Positions 6,731 through 14,327 of a stretch of DNA of 20,542 bases are shown here, one piece after another. The translations under genes were made by a program, and so were the position numbers. This stretch comes from Actinomycetota bacterium. GTDB taxonomy: Bacteria; Actinomycetota; CADDZG01; WHSQ01. The stretch is taken from the NCBI GenBank assembly GCA_016781115.1, contig JADDQX010000029.1:1-20542 (forward strand), read 5' to 3'. Every line of letters begins with the position of its first letter. Within the stretch, counting starts at the first letter, position 1. The notes below the pieces were generated by a model. That model was not told the DNA's origin. It ran no database searches and worked only from the letters and a program-made list of their open reading frames with translations.

Positions 6731-8157
6731 TACCTGCAGATCGCCGGTGTCTCGGCAGGCTTCGGGAGCTCGATCGGCACCAACTGCACGATCCTCGTCG
6801 TGGTGAACCGCTTCGTGCCGACCACGACCGCCACATCGACCCCCTCGTTCAGCCGCCCTGGTCTGGTGGCGGCCCCCGGTATCGCGGCCGCGATCAGCTG
6901 CGCCATGCTCTCGGTCTCGGGCTTCCCGCGGTCGTACAGGATCATGTGATCCCTTCGGCCGGTGCCGGGGGCGTTCGCGGTCTCCTCGATCTGCACGGCG
7001 CCGCGGCCGGTGTCCGTCGCCTCCACCAGAGCATCGGCCGCTCGCTCCGCCGCCCCGTCTACGCCGCTCCCGTTGTAGACGCCGACACGGATCGTGGACG
7101 GCTCGATACCCGGCACACCGTCCGACTCCGCGGGAGAGGCGTTATCGGCAAGCGCCCGGAACAGAACGTCCATACCCTCACGATCCGGCAGCACGACCGA
7201 CGCGCCGTCGACGTTGCCGATGCCGAGGTGGGGCACGACGTAAGCCTCGTAGTGCTCGGGATCGAACGAACGCAGACGCTGCGCGAGCTTGCGCAACCCG
7301 AGGATCGTCGTGTTCTTGTCGGTCTTCAGGTTCTCGCCTGCAGCATCCGCGAGATCGATCAAGCGCCCCGGGCTCAGAAGCGTCGAGGTGGAGGTGATCT
7401 TGTTGATCGCCGCCGCTACGAACCTCTGTTGGTTCTGGATCCTCGCGAAGTCGCCGGAGGGGAAGTTCCTAGAGCGCACGAAACGGAGAGCCCTGTCCCC
7501 GTCGAACTTCACCATCCCGAGCTCTTCCTCGGTCACCTCGATCCCCGTCTTGGGGTCGAACGGGATCGGCTCGGTGATGCATAGCTCGACGCCGCCCAGC
7601 GCGTCGACGACATCCCGGAAACCGGCGATGTTCACCTGCACGTACTGGTTGATCTCGAGTCCGGTTAGCTCCTTGATCGTCCGCACGAGATGGTTCGGCC
7701 CCCGCTCCAGAGCCGAGTTGATCTTGTTCTCGCCCATGTCCGGGATCGGCACGTATAGGTCGCGCGGGAACTGGACCATCGTCACACGGTTGGCTGCGGG
7801 ATCGATGTGCGCCAGGATGATCGTGTCTGCCCGCTCGCCCGCTACGGCGTCGGCACCCAGCTCGAACTGCTCTTGCTCGGTGAGGTCGCCGCGGGAGTCG
7901 GAACCGACCAGCAACGCGTTGAACGGCGCCAGCTCGGCCGCAGGTTCGACCTCGGAGACGTCGACCTGGACGTCGCCTTGCGTCTCGTAGTACTTGAACG
8001 CGCCGTAGCCCGCCACGCCTGCGACCAGCATCACCGCTGTCAAGGCCGCCCACTGCCACCAAGGATGGCGGCGTTCGCGCACACGTGCGCCCCGAATGAT
8101 GCCGTCGTACCTGCTGGCGGCGAAGGGGTCGGAATCTCTCTTGAAGGGGTTCCTCAT
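6730..8157 (-). CDS. LytR-CpsA-Psr (LCP) family cell-wall glycopolymer ligase with LytR_C domain
   Basis: A 475-residue membrane-anchored enzyme. LCP proteins transfer undecaprenyl-linked glycopolymers to peptidoglycan (or arabinogalactan in mycobacteria) outside the membrane. Residues 1-33 are cytoplasmic and basic, and residues about 35-54 form one membrane span. The LCP domain covers about 78-270, with the conserved pieces 'LLVGSDSR', 'RADTIILAHIDP', 'FPRDLYVPIP', 'KINSAL', 'ALRFVRSRNFPSGDFARIQNQQRF'-type residues (R228, R230, D236, R239, Q243). A LytR_C domain starts near 355 ('IRVGVYNGSGVDGAAERAADAL') and runs to about 450. The gene lies 70 bases after fumC on the same strand and just beyond the GT operon on the other, so it may anchor that operon's product. 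It has no Shine-Dalgarno sequence; a GATAAT element nine bases upstream suggests a nearly leaderless transcript. Confidence 0.92.
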   Translation of the reverse strand: MRNPFKRDSDPFAASRYDGIIRGARVRERRHPWWQWAALTAVMLVAGVAGYGAFKYYETQGDVQVDVSEVEPAAELAPFNALLVGSDSRGDLTEQEQFELGADAVAGERADTIILAHIDPAANRVTMVQFPRDLYVPIPDMGENKINSALERGPNHLVRTIKELTGLEINQYVQVNIAGFRDVVDALGGVELCITEPIPFDPKTGIEVTEEELGMVKFDGDRALRFVRSRNFPSGDFARIQNQQRFVAAAINKITSTSTLLSPGRLIDLADAAGENLKTDKNTTILGLRKLAQRLRSFDPEHYEAYVVPHLGIGNVDGASVVLPDREGMDVLFRALADNASPAESDGVPGIEPSTIRVGVYNGSGVDGAAERAADALVEATDTGRGAVQIEETANAPGTGRRDHMILYDRGKPETESMAQLIAAAIPGAATRPGRLNEGVDVAVVVGTKRFTTTRIVQLVPIELPKPAETPAICR

Positions 8158-8166
8158 CGGCTATCG

Positions 8167-8172
8167 ATTATC
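8167..8172 (-). promoter_or_regulatory. Possible -10 element of the LCP gene (near-leaderless start)
   Basis: On the minus strand GATAAT (five of six matches to TATAAT) ends nine bases before the LCP ATG at 8157. With no Shine-Dalgarno sequence present, a transcript starting within about three bases of the ATG is plausible. No good -35 box is seen. This would be an internal promoter within the same-strand run. Confidence 0.35.
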
Positions 8173-8227
8173 GAGCGCGCTCGAGCAGACGGATGCCGCA
8201 ACGTGTGATGTTTCCGTCGAGAGACGT

Positions 8228-9634
8228 TCAGCCTGCGGTTGTAGGCCCAGTCATCTCCTCGGGCTTCACCCACTCGTCGAACTGCTCCTCGGTGACGTAA
8301 CCCAGCTTCACCGCCGCGTCGCGCAGGCTCAGGTCTTCCCGATGAGCCAGCAGCGCGATCTCCGCAGAGCGCTCGTAGCCGATGTGGGGGTTCAGCGCGG
8401 TGACAAGCATGAGCGAGTTCTCGAGATGATCCTGGATCACCTTGCGGTTCGGCTCGATGCCAACGGCTGCGTGGTCGTTGAACGAGCGCGCAGCATCGGC
8501 GAGCAAAGAGACCGACTCCAACACGTTGTGAAGCATCAACGGCTTGTAGACGTTCAGCTGGAACGCTCCTTGCGAGCCTCCGAAGGCGACCGCGGCATCG
8601 TTACCGATCACCTGAGCGCAGACCATCGTCATCGCTTCCGACTGCGTGGGGTTGATCTTGCCGGGCATGATCGAGGAGCCCGGCTCGTTCTCGGGGATCT
8701 TCAACTCGGCGATGCCGGCCCGCGGCCCCATCGCGTAGTAGCGGACGTCGTTGGCGACCTTGTAGAGCGCGATCGCCAACGTCCGGATCGCCGCGCTGGC
8801 ATCGACCATCGCGTCGTGCGCGGACAGTGCCGCGAACTTGTTGTCGGCCGCCTTGAACGGCTTGCCGGTTTCCTGCGCCAGCTTGGCGGCCACGGTTTCG
8901 CCGAAACGGGGATGGGCGTTCAGGCCCGTTCCGACCGCGGTACCGCCGATGGCGAGCTCGCACACCCCCGGAAGCGCCCGCCGGATCCCGTCGACCGCCT
9001 GGTCGATCTGCGCGACCCAGCCCGAGATCACCTGAGATAGCCGCACCGGGGTGGCGTCCTGCAGATGGGTTCGGCCCACCATGACGACGTCATCGAACGC
9101 CGCTGCTTTCGCCGCGAGCGTCTCGCGCAGTGCCGAGACCGCTGGGATGAGCGTTCCTTCCACCTGCTCCACGACCGCGACGTGCATCGCGGTTGGGAAG
9201 GTGTCGTTCGAGGACTGTCCGCGGTTGACGTCGTCGTTCGGGTGGACCGGCTTCTTCGATCCGACCTCTCCTCCCGCCAGCTGGATCGCCCGGTTGCCGA
9301 TCACCTCGTTCGCGTTCATGTTCGACTGCGTTCCCGACCCGGTCTGCCACACGACCAGCGGGAACTGATCGTCGAGGCGGCCCTCGATGACCTCGTCGGC
9401 GGCGCGCGCGATGAGGTCAACCTTGTCTTGCGACAGCTCGCCCAGCTCGCCGTTCGCCAGCGCCGCCGCCTTCTTCAACAGCCCGAAGGCGCGGATGACC
9501 GGCCGGCCCCATACGAAGCGGTCGCGGCCTATCGCGAAGTTCTCGATGGAACGTTGCGTCTGCGCGCCCCACAACGCTTCGGCGGGAACCTTCACCTCGC
9601 CGAGGCTGTCCTTATCGACTCGGTAGTCGCTCAC
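8228..9634 (-). CDS. fumC: Class II fumarate hydratase
   Basis: Catalyses reversible hydration of fumarate to L-malate in the TCA cycle; homotetrameric and iron-free. The 468-residue product is the usual length. The GTG at 9634 gives the family N-terminus 'SDYRVDKDSLGEVKVP', with GAGGAG just upstream. Longer in-frame extensions add unrelated sequence and overlap the neighbour. Motifs seen are 'WQTGSGTQSNMNANEVI' (96-112), the B-site region 'HPNDDVNRGQSSND' (131-144), catalytic His190 in 'GRTHLQDATP', and the signature loop 'GSSIMPGKINPTQSE' (319-333) with catalytic Ser320. All key residues are intact. It starts 14 bases after the DUF2007 gene stops, so they are probably co-transcribed. Confidence 0.95.
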   Translation of the reverse strand: MSDYRVDKDSLGEVKVPAEALWGAQTQRSIENFAIGRDRFVWGRPVIRAFGLLKKAAALANGELGELSQDKVDLIARAADEVIEGRLDDQFPLVVWQTGSGTQSNMNANEVIGNRAIQLAGGEVGSKKPVHPNDDVNRGQSSNDTFPTAMHVAVVEQVEGTLIPAVSALRETLAAKAAAFDDVVMVGRTHLQDATPVRLSQVISGWVAQIDQAVDGIRRALPGVCELAIGGTAVGTGLNAHPRFGETVAAKLAQETGKPFKAADNKFAALSAHDAMVDASAAIRTLAIALYKVANDVRYYAMGPRAGIAELKIPENEPGSSIMPGKINPTQSEAMTMVCAQVIGNDAAVAFGGSQGAFQLNVYKPLMLHNVLESVSLLADAARSFNDHAAVGIEPNRKVIQDHLENSLMLVTALNPHIGYERSAEIALLAHREDLSLRDAAVKLGYVTEEQFDEWVKPEEMTGPTTAG

Positions 9635-9648
9635 GGCTCCTCGGACAT

Positions 9649-10149
9649 CTAGCGGTTGGTCACCTGGTCGCCGCACAGCAGCGGCAGGTCGCAGCGCGAC
9701 AAGGTGCCCGGGGTCCGCGCGAGGCCGACGCCGGTCATCAGCGCCCCGAGCCCCAGAGCGAGCGACCACCACAGGAGCGGGGTTCTCCAGTTACGTGCGG
9801 TCGACGACCCACGCGGCGGGCCGGCAGCGGGAGCCTCGAACGAGATCTCGGCCAGCACCAGGCGGGCGTCGGCGAGCTGGAGCCTCCGTACCATGACCAC
9901 AGCGGGCGCCCACGGGTTCGACCCCCCGTACAGCCACGCGCCCGGAGCGGAACGATCCTTCAGGACCTGGACATCGACGCCGGCCTCGTTGAGCCTGCCC
10001 GCGAGCAGGTGGGCCTCGATGTCGTTCGCCGCCCGGAGGAGCTGAACCCACCCGGCGCCACCGCCGCCACCGTCCTCGACGCCCGACGAAGGAGGGGGCG
10101 CGCCGACACCTCCTAAGGGGGGCCTGGTCACCGTCGCGCTCACGACCAC
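9649..10149 (-). CDS. DUF2007-type protein with C-terminal membrane segment
   Basis: A 166-residue protein. Residues about 34-102 resemble the DUF2007 (putative prokaryotic signal-transducing) domain: 'WVQLLRAANDIEAHLLAGRL' followed by 'EAGVDVQVLKD', a Gly/Pro-rich turn, and a final helix 'LADARLVLAEI'. A single hydrophobic span lies at about 124-143 (PLLWWSLALGLGALMTGVGL) and a short Cys-containing tail follows. The first 33 residues are low-complexity Gly/Pro and may not be translated, since GTG codons at 10143 and 10131 are alternative starts. The function is unknown; the domain is a small ferredoxin-like fold of unclear role. It sits 16 bases after the acyl-CoA dehydrogenase and 14 before fumC on the same strand. 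Confidence 0.7.
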   Translation of the reverse strand: MVVSATVTRPPLGGVGAPPPSSGVEDGGGGGAGWVQLLRAANDIEAHLLAGRLNEAGVDVQVLKDRSAPGAWLYGGSNPWAPAVVMVRRLQLADARLVLAEISFEAPAAGPPRGSSTARNWRTPLLWWSLALGLGALMTGVGLARTPGTLSRCDLPLLCGDQVTNR

Positions 10150-10165
10150 AAGCCTATCTTTCGGG

Positions 10166-11329
10166 TCAGCCGAGCTTGCCGAAGATCTGGCGCGCTATCA
10201 CCACGCGCTGGATCTGGTTCGTCCCCTCGTAGATCTGGGTGATCTTGGCGTCTCGCATGAAGCGCTCGACCGGATACTCACGGATGTAGCCGTAGCCACC
10301 GAGCGCCTGCACCGCATCGGTCGTCACCGACATCGCCACATCCGCGGCGTAACACTTGGCGATAGCGGCCCAGTAAGAGACGTCCGCTGCGCCTTCGTCC
10401 ACCGCGATCGCGGCCTTGTACACGGCCATGCGCGCGGTCTCGATCTTCATGGCCATGTCGGCGAACATGAACTGCATCCCCTGGAACCCCGCGATCGGCT
10501 TGCCGAACTGCTCCCGCTCTTTGCAGTAGCCGACGGCGAAGTCGAAGGCGCCCTGCGCGATCCCCAGAGCTTGCGCCGCGACGGTCGGACGCGAGAAGTC
10601 GAGGGTGCGCATCGCGAGCCGGAAGCCCTGGTTCACCTCGCCGACGACGTTCTCGCCGGGGACGCGCACGTCGTTCAAGATGACCTCGCGGGTAGGTGAT
10701 CCCCTGATGCCCATCTTGTCTTCCTTGCGGCCGAGCTCGAACCCGTCCATGTCGCTCGAGACCAAGAAGCAGGTGATGTTGCGACCTTTGGGAGCGTCGG
10801 GGTCCGTGACCGCGAAGTACGTGTAGAGGTCGGAAGCCCCCGCTCCCGTGATGAACCTCTTCGATCCTTTGAGGATCCAGTGGTCTCCGTCCTTCGTCGC
10901 GCGGCTGCGCATGGCGGCCGCATCCGAGCCCGACCCAGGCTCGGTTAAGCAATAGGACATGCGGTGATCGCCGTTGGTGAGGCCGGTGCAGATCTTCTTC
11001 TTCTGTTCGTTGGTCCCGCCCAGAAGGACCGGGATCGCGCCGAGCTTGTTCACGGCCGGGATCAACGACACACCGGCGCACACCCGTGAGATCTCTTCGA
11101 CGAGGATGCACAGCTCGACCGCGCCTCCGCCGGCGCCGCCATATTCCTCTGGATACGAAACGCCTGCGAAGCCCGCCTGCACCAGCGCTTCATCGACATC
11201 GTGCGGGTACTCGTCGGCCTCGTCGATCTCGGCAGCTCGGGGTGCGATCTTGTCCTGCACCAGCTCCCGCACCGACTGGCGGAACATCTCCTGCTCTTCG
11301 GTCATGTGGAAAGACAGTCCCTGACTCAT
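10166..11329 (-). CDS. Acyl-CoA dehydrogenase
   Basis: An FAD enzyme of 387 residues that makes trans-2-enoyl-CoA from acyl-CoA and passes electrons to electron-transfer flavoprotein. The N-terminal helical domain begins 'LSFHMTEEQEMFRQSVREL'. The signature 'CLTEPGSGSDA' is at 127-137 and 'KRFITGAG' follows at 157-164. The C-terminal signature 'QALGGYGYIREYPVERFMRD' spans 341-360. The catalytic base is Glu368 in 'YEGTNQIQR', the short/medium-chain position. Chain length is not determined; the family also holds isovaleryl-, isobutyryl- and butyryl-CoA enzymes. The ATG at 11329 gives a normal N-terminus and lacks a Shine-Dalgarno sequence, but has TAGCAT seven bases upstream, as in a leaderless transcript. 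It begins the minus-strand run that continues with the DUF2007 gene and fumC. Confidence 0.93.
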   Translation of the reverse strand: MSQGLSFHMTEEQEMFRQSVRELVQDKIAPRAAEIDEADEYPHDVDEALVQAGFAGVSYPEEYGGAGGGAVELCILVEEISRVCAGVSLIPAVNKLGAIPVLLGGTNEQKKKICTGLTNGDHRMSYCLTEPGSGSDAAAMRSRATKDGDHWILKGSKRFITGAGASDLYTYFAVTDPDAPKGRNITCFLVSSDMDGFELGRKEDKMGIRGSPTREVILNDVRVPGENVVGEVNQGFRLAMRTLDFSRPTVAAQALGIAQGAFDFAVGYCKEREQFGKPIAGFQGMQFMFADMAMKIETARMAVYKAAIAVDEGAADVSYWAAIAKCYAADVAMSVTTDAVQALGGYGYIREYPVERFMRDAKITQIYEGTNQIQRVVIARQIFGKLG

Positions 11330-11336
11330 GAAGGGG

Positions 11337-11342
11337 ATGCTA
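11337..11342 (-). promoter_or_regulatory. -10 element for a leaderless acyl-CoA dehydrogenase transcript
   Basis: On the minus strand TAGCAT (TANNNT) is followed by seven bases and then the ATG at 11329. This spacing puts the transcription start at the A of the ATG. No Shine-Dalgarno sequence is present, in agreement. No clear -35 box. Confidence 0.45.
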
Positions 11343-11356
11343 ACCGTGCCCGCGCT

Positions 11357-11362
11357 TACAGT
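11357..11362 (+). promoter_or_regulatory. -10 element for a near-leaderless GT4 cassette transcript
   Basis: TACAGT (TANNNT) is followed by nine bases and then the ATG at 11372, so the transcript would begin within about three bases of the start codon. No Shine-Dalgarno sequence is present. It is back to back with the -10 element of the opposite gene in the same 42-base gap. Confidence 0.42.
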
Positions 11363-11371
11363 TTCGGCCTC

Positions 11372-12625
11372 ATGGACACGGCCGGGCCCCTGCGCATCGC
11401 GCTCCTCACCTATCGCGGGAACCCGTACTCCGGCGGGCAGGGCGTCTACGTCCGGTACCTGTCGAAGGCGTTGGTGGACCTGGGTCATGAAGTAACCGTT
11501 TTCTCGGGCCAGCCCTATCCAGACGTTCTCGAGGGTGTGTCACTCGCACCGCTCCCGAGCCTCGATCTGTATCGCACCGACGACCCCTTCCGGGTCCCCA
11601 AGCGCGAAGAGTTCAGAGACGGCATCGACTACCTCGAGTTCGGGACGATGTGCGCCGGCGGCTTCCCTGAACCGCTCACGTTCACCCTTCGCGCCGCCCG
11701 GGAGTTGATGAAGCAGCGCGGGCGTTTCGACATCGTGCACGACAACCAATCTCTCGGATATGGATTGCTGCGCGTTCTGAGGGCCGGGGTGCCGGTCGTA
11801 GCCACCATCCACCACCCGTGCACGGTCGACCGTGATATCGAGCTCACTCGCGCCGAGGCGTGGAAGAGGCGGCTATCCGTCACACGCTTCTACGCCTTCA
11901 CCCGGATGCAGGCGCGGGTCGCGAGACGTCTCGAGCGGGTGATCGCGGTGTCGGAGACCGCAAAGACAGACGCCGTGCGCGCTTTCGACCTGCCACCGGA
12001 GAGCGTCGCGGTCGTTCACAACGGGGTCGACGTGGAGCTGTTCCGGCCCGCGGCCACGGATATCTCGATCCCCCGACGCATAGTCACCACCGCCAGCGCA
12101 GACGTTCCGTTGAAGGGCCTCGTCTATCTCATAGAGGCCTTGGCCAAGGTTCGAACCGAGCACGAGGATGCGCACCTGGTGGTCGTCGGCTCCACCGCCG
12201 ACGAAGGCCCCGTCGCCGGCGCGATCGAACGTTTCGGCTTGACCGACGCGGTGACCTTCGAGCCCCGCGTCGACTGGACGCGCCTGGTCGAGTTGTACCA
12301 CCAGGCCGAAGTCGCGGTCGTGCCCTCGCTCTACGAGGGCTTCTCGCTTCCCGCAGCGGAGGCGATGTCATGCGGCGTGGCCCTCGTTGCGACCGACGCC
12401 GGGGCTCTTCCCGAGGTCGTGGGCGCCGACGGCGAGGCCGCGCTGGTGGTCCGTGCGGGGGATGCCGGAGAGATGGCGGGAGCGATCAACAGCGTGCTGG
12501 GCGACTCCGGGCTCCGACGGCGTCTGGGGCACGCGGGCCGAGCCCGGATCCTCGACCGCTTCACCTGGCGGTCGGCGGCGCAGGCGACCGTAGCCCAGTA
12601 CGAGAGGGTGCTGCCGTCTTGCTGA
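11372..12625 (+). CDS. GT4-family glycosyltransferase of the GT/methyltransferase/toroid cassette
   Basis: A 417-residue GT4 transferase. The N-terminus 'LRIALLTYRGNPYSGGQGVY' (7-26) holds the acceptor loop. 'DIVHDNQSLGYGLL' and 'VVATIHHPCTVDRD' (142-155) are typical of the first domain. The donor domain has 'VHNGVDVELFRP' (215-226), 'VPLKGLVYLIEALAKV' (245-260) and the E-x7-E motif 'EGFSLPAAEAMSCG' (322-335). The ATG at 11372 is chosen because everything upstream in frame would overlap the divergent acyl-CoA dehydrogenase and lacks homology. The stop at 12623-12625 overlaps the following methyltransferase start region, so it heads a three-gene unit separate from the first GT operon. Donor and acceptor are unknown; a glycolipid or envelope glycan is likely. 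Confidence 0.88.
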   Translation: MDTAGPLRIALLTYRGNPYSGGQGVYVRYLSKALVDLGHEVTVFSGQPYPDVLEGVSLAPLPSLDLYRTDDPFRVPKREEFRDGIDYLEFGTMCAGGFPEPLTFTLRAARELMKQRGRFDIVHDNQSLGYGLLRVLRAGVPVVATIHHPCTVDRDIELTRAEAWKRRLSVTRFYAFTRMQARVARRLERVIAVSETAKTDAVRAFDLPPESVAVVHNGVDVELFRPAATDISIPRRIVTTASADVPLKGLVYLIEALAKVRTEHEDAHLVVVGSTADEGPVAGAIERFGLTDAVTFEPRVDWTRLVELYHQAEVAVVPSLYEGFSLPAAEAMSCGVALVATDAGALPEVVGADGEAALVVRAGDAGEMAGAINSVLGDSGLRRRLGHAGRARILDRFTWRSAAQATVAQYERVLPSC

Positions 12626-13335
12626 CCGTCGACTTCGACGTGCTCGATGTCCGCGCCGGTGACCGCGTGCTGGATCTCGGCTGCGGCGCGGGACGCCACA
12701 CCTATGCGGCGCTGGAGAGAGGCGCGCACGTGGTCGCGGTGGATCTAGACGCGGAGCTGCTCCAAGAGGTGTCGCTGATGTGCGCGGCGATGATGGCGGA
12801 GGGTCAGGCGCCGCCGGGAGCCACTGCGACCTTCGTGCGCGGAGATGCAACCCGGCTGCCATTCACGGACAACACCTTCGACCACGTCATCGCGTCAGAG
12901 GTGCTCGAGCACATCCCTCGGGACGCAGCCGCCGTCGAAGAGATCGCGCGGCTGTTGCGCCCTCGCGGGAAGGCCGCTGTGACCGTTCCGCGGTGGTGGC
13001 CGGAACGCGTGTGCTGGGCCTTGTCGGACGAGTATCACGCGAACGAAGGTGGTCACGTACGCATCTATCGCAGTGACGAGATCGTGACGAAGCTCGCGCA
13101 CCACGGTCTGAGGCCGAAGAGAACGGCGCACGCTCATGCTTTGCACGCGCCTTACTGGTGGCTGAAATGCGCGAGCGGGGTGCGCGACGAAGACGCTCCT
13201 CTCCCGAAGCTGTACCACCGCATGCTGGTGTGGCAGATCCAAACCCGTGCGAGGTCGATGTCCTTGCTGGAGAGCGCTCTGAACCCACTGTTCGGGAAGA
13301 GCTTCATCGTCTACACGGAGAAGACAGATGCTTGA
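12619..13335 (+). CDS. Class I SAM-dependent methyltransferase (cassette gene 2)
   Basis: A 238-residue methyltransferase of the Methyltransf_11 type that uses S-adenosylmethionine. Motif I is 'RVLDLGCGAGRHTYAA' (16-31), the acidic residue binding the SAM ribose is in 'VVAVDLD' (38-44), and 'FVRGDATRLPF' (72-82) and 'FDHVIASEVLEHIP' (87-100) complete the fold. The C-terminal part (about 125-238) is rich in Trp, His and Tyr and probably forms the acceptor site. No in-frame ATG or GTG lies nearby. The TTG at 12619 has GAGAGGG (12602-12608) ten bases upstream and is the most likely start; CTG at 12622 is an alternative. The start overlaps the glycosyltransferase stop and the end overlaps the next ATG by eight bases. 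The target (O-, N- or C-methylation, sugar or lipid) is unknown. Confidence 0.85.
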   Translation: MLTVDFDVLDVRAGDRVLDLGCGAGRHTYAALERGAHVVAVDLDAELLQEVSLMCAAMMAEGQAPPGATATFVRGDATRLPFTDNTFDHVIASEVLEHIPRDAAAVEEIARLLRPRGKAAVTVPRWWPERVCWALSDEYHANEGGHVRIYRSDEIVTKLAHHGLRPKRTAHAHALHAPYWWLKCASGVRDEDAPLPKLYHRMLVWQIQTRARSMSLLESALNPLFGKSFIVYTEKTDA

Positions 13336-14317
13336 GCTCGTCCCGGCCCTCACGCCGCTCGCGCTCCAGCAGACGGTCGATGCCATAGCCGCGGTCCAAC
13401 TGGCAGACGGCGCGATCCCAGAGTTCCCCGGCGGCGTCACGAACCCTTGGAACCACGTGGAGGCCGCTATGGCGCTGGACGTGGGTGGCCGCAGCGAGGC
13501 CGCCGAACGCGCCTATAAGTGGCTGGCAGCGACGCAGCACGACGACGGCTCCTGGGCCGCTGGATACCTAGGTGACGAGATCGTCGACCGAACGCGGGAT
13601 GCGAACTTCAACTCCTACGTCGCCTTCGGCGTCTGGCATCACTTCATCGCCACCGGCGATCGCGGCCTCCTGGAAGAGATGTGGCCGGTCGTGGACCGGG
13701 CGCTCACCTTCACCCTCGCCTTGCAACTGCCGGGCGGCGCGATCGCATGGGCGCGCGACGGGGACGGCCGGATGTGGCCGAGCGCGCTGCTCACCTCGTG
13801 CTCGTGCATCTACATGAGTCTCAGGAGCGGTATCCAGATCGCGACGACGCTCGAGCGCGAGCGGCCGGAGTGGGAGCTGTCGCTGTCGCTGCTCGGCGAC
13901 GCGATCCGTGGGTGCGGCGGAGCATTCCAGAAGAAGGACCGCTTCTCGATGGACTGGTACTACCCCGTTCTGGCGCGTGCGGTGCAGGGGGCCGAGGCGC
14001 GGCGGCGACTGAACGAGGGCTGGGACGCGTTCGTCGTCCGCGATCTCGGCGCGCGTTGCGTCTCGGACAGGCGATGGATCACAGCGGGCGAGACCGCGGA
14101 GCTGGTCCTGGCCCTGTGGATCGCCGGCCTGGAGGTGGAAGCGAACATGCTTCTGGGTTGGGTACAGCGTCTCCGAGCCGACGACGGCGCCTACTGGATC
14201 GGGGCGACCTTCCCGGACGGAACCGTGTGGCCGCGCCAGAAGCCCACGTGGGGTTCGGGTGCCGTTGTTCTTGCCGCCGACGCGCTCGCGGGCGGCCCTA
14301 CCGCCCGCTGCTTCTGA
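13328..14317 (+). CDS. Alpha/alpha-toroid protein, prenyltransferase/terpene-cyclase-like fold (cassette gene 3)
   Basis: A 329-residue protein with features of an alpha/alpha-toroid of the squalene cyclase/prenyltransferase superfamily. QW-like repeat cores recur: 'QLADGAIPEF' (24-33), 'QHDDGSWAAG' (70-79, a true Q-x3-G-x-W), 'QLPGGAIAWA' (133-142) and 'RADDGAYWIG' (283-292). The DxDD acid motif of class II terpene cyclases is absent, so a cyclase role is doubtful. The same fold occurs in six-hairpin glycosidases and protein prenyltransferase subunits. It has no signal peptide or membrane span. GGAG at 13317-13320 supports the ATG at 13328, which lies inside the end of the methyltransferase gene. 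Coupling to a glycosyltransferase and a methyltransferase suggests a role in one glycoconjugate pathway. The precise reaction is unknown. Confidence 0.72.
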   Translation: MLELVPALTPLALQQTVDAIAAVQLADGAIPEFPGGVTNPWNHVEAAMALDVGGRSEAAERAYKWLAATQHDDGSWAAGYLGDEIVDRTRDANFNSYVAFGVWHHFIATGDRGLLEEMWPVVDRALTFTLALQLPGGAIAWARDGDGRMWPSALLTSCSCIYMSLRSGIQIATTLERERPEWELSLSLLGDAIRGCGGAFQKKDRFSMDWYYPVLARAVQGAEARRRLNEGWDAFVVRDLGARCVSDRRWITAGETAELVLALWIAGLEVEANMLLGWVQRLRADDGAYWIGATFPDGTVWPRQKPTWGSGAVVLAADALAGGPTARCF

Positions 14318-14327
14318 GCGCGCCACC

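Noticed and set aside
9635..9772. N-terminal extension of fumarase in the same frame
   Set aside because: It overlaps the DUF2007 gene, is Arg/Pro-rich, and the GTG at 9634 with GAGGAG upstream gives the normal family start.
11860..12618. Open frame upstream of, and continuous with, the methyltransferase
   Set aside because: It lies inside the GT4 gene in another frame, is Arg/Gly-rich without homology, and the real methyltransferase begins at the TTG near 12619.
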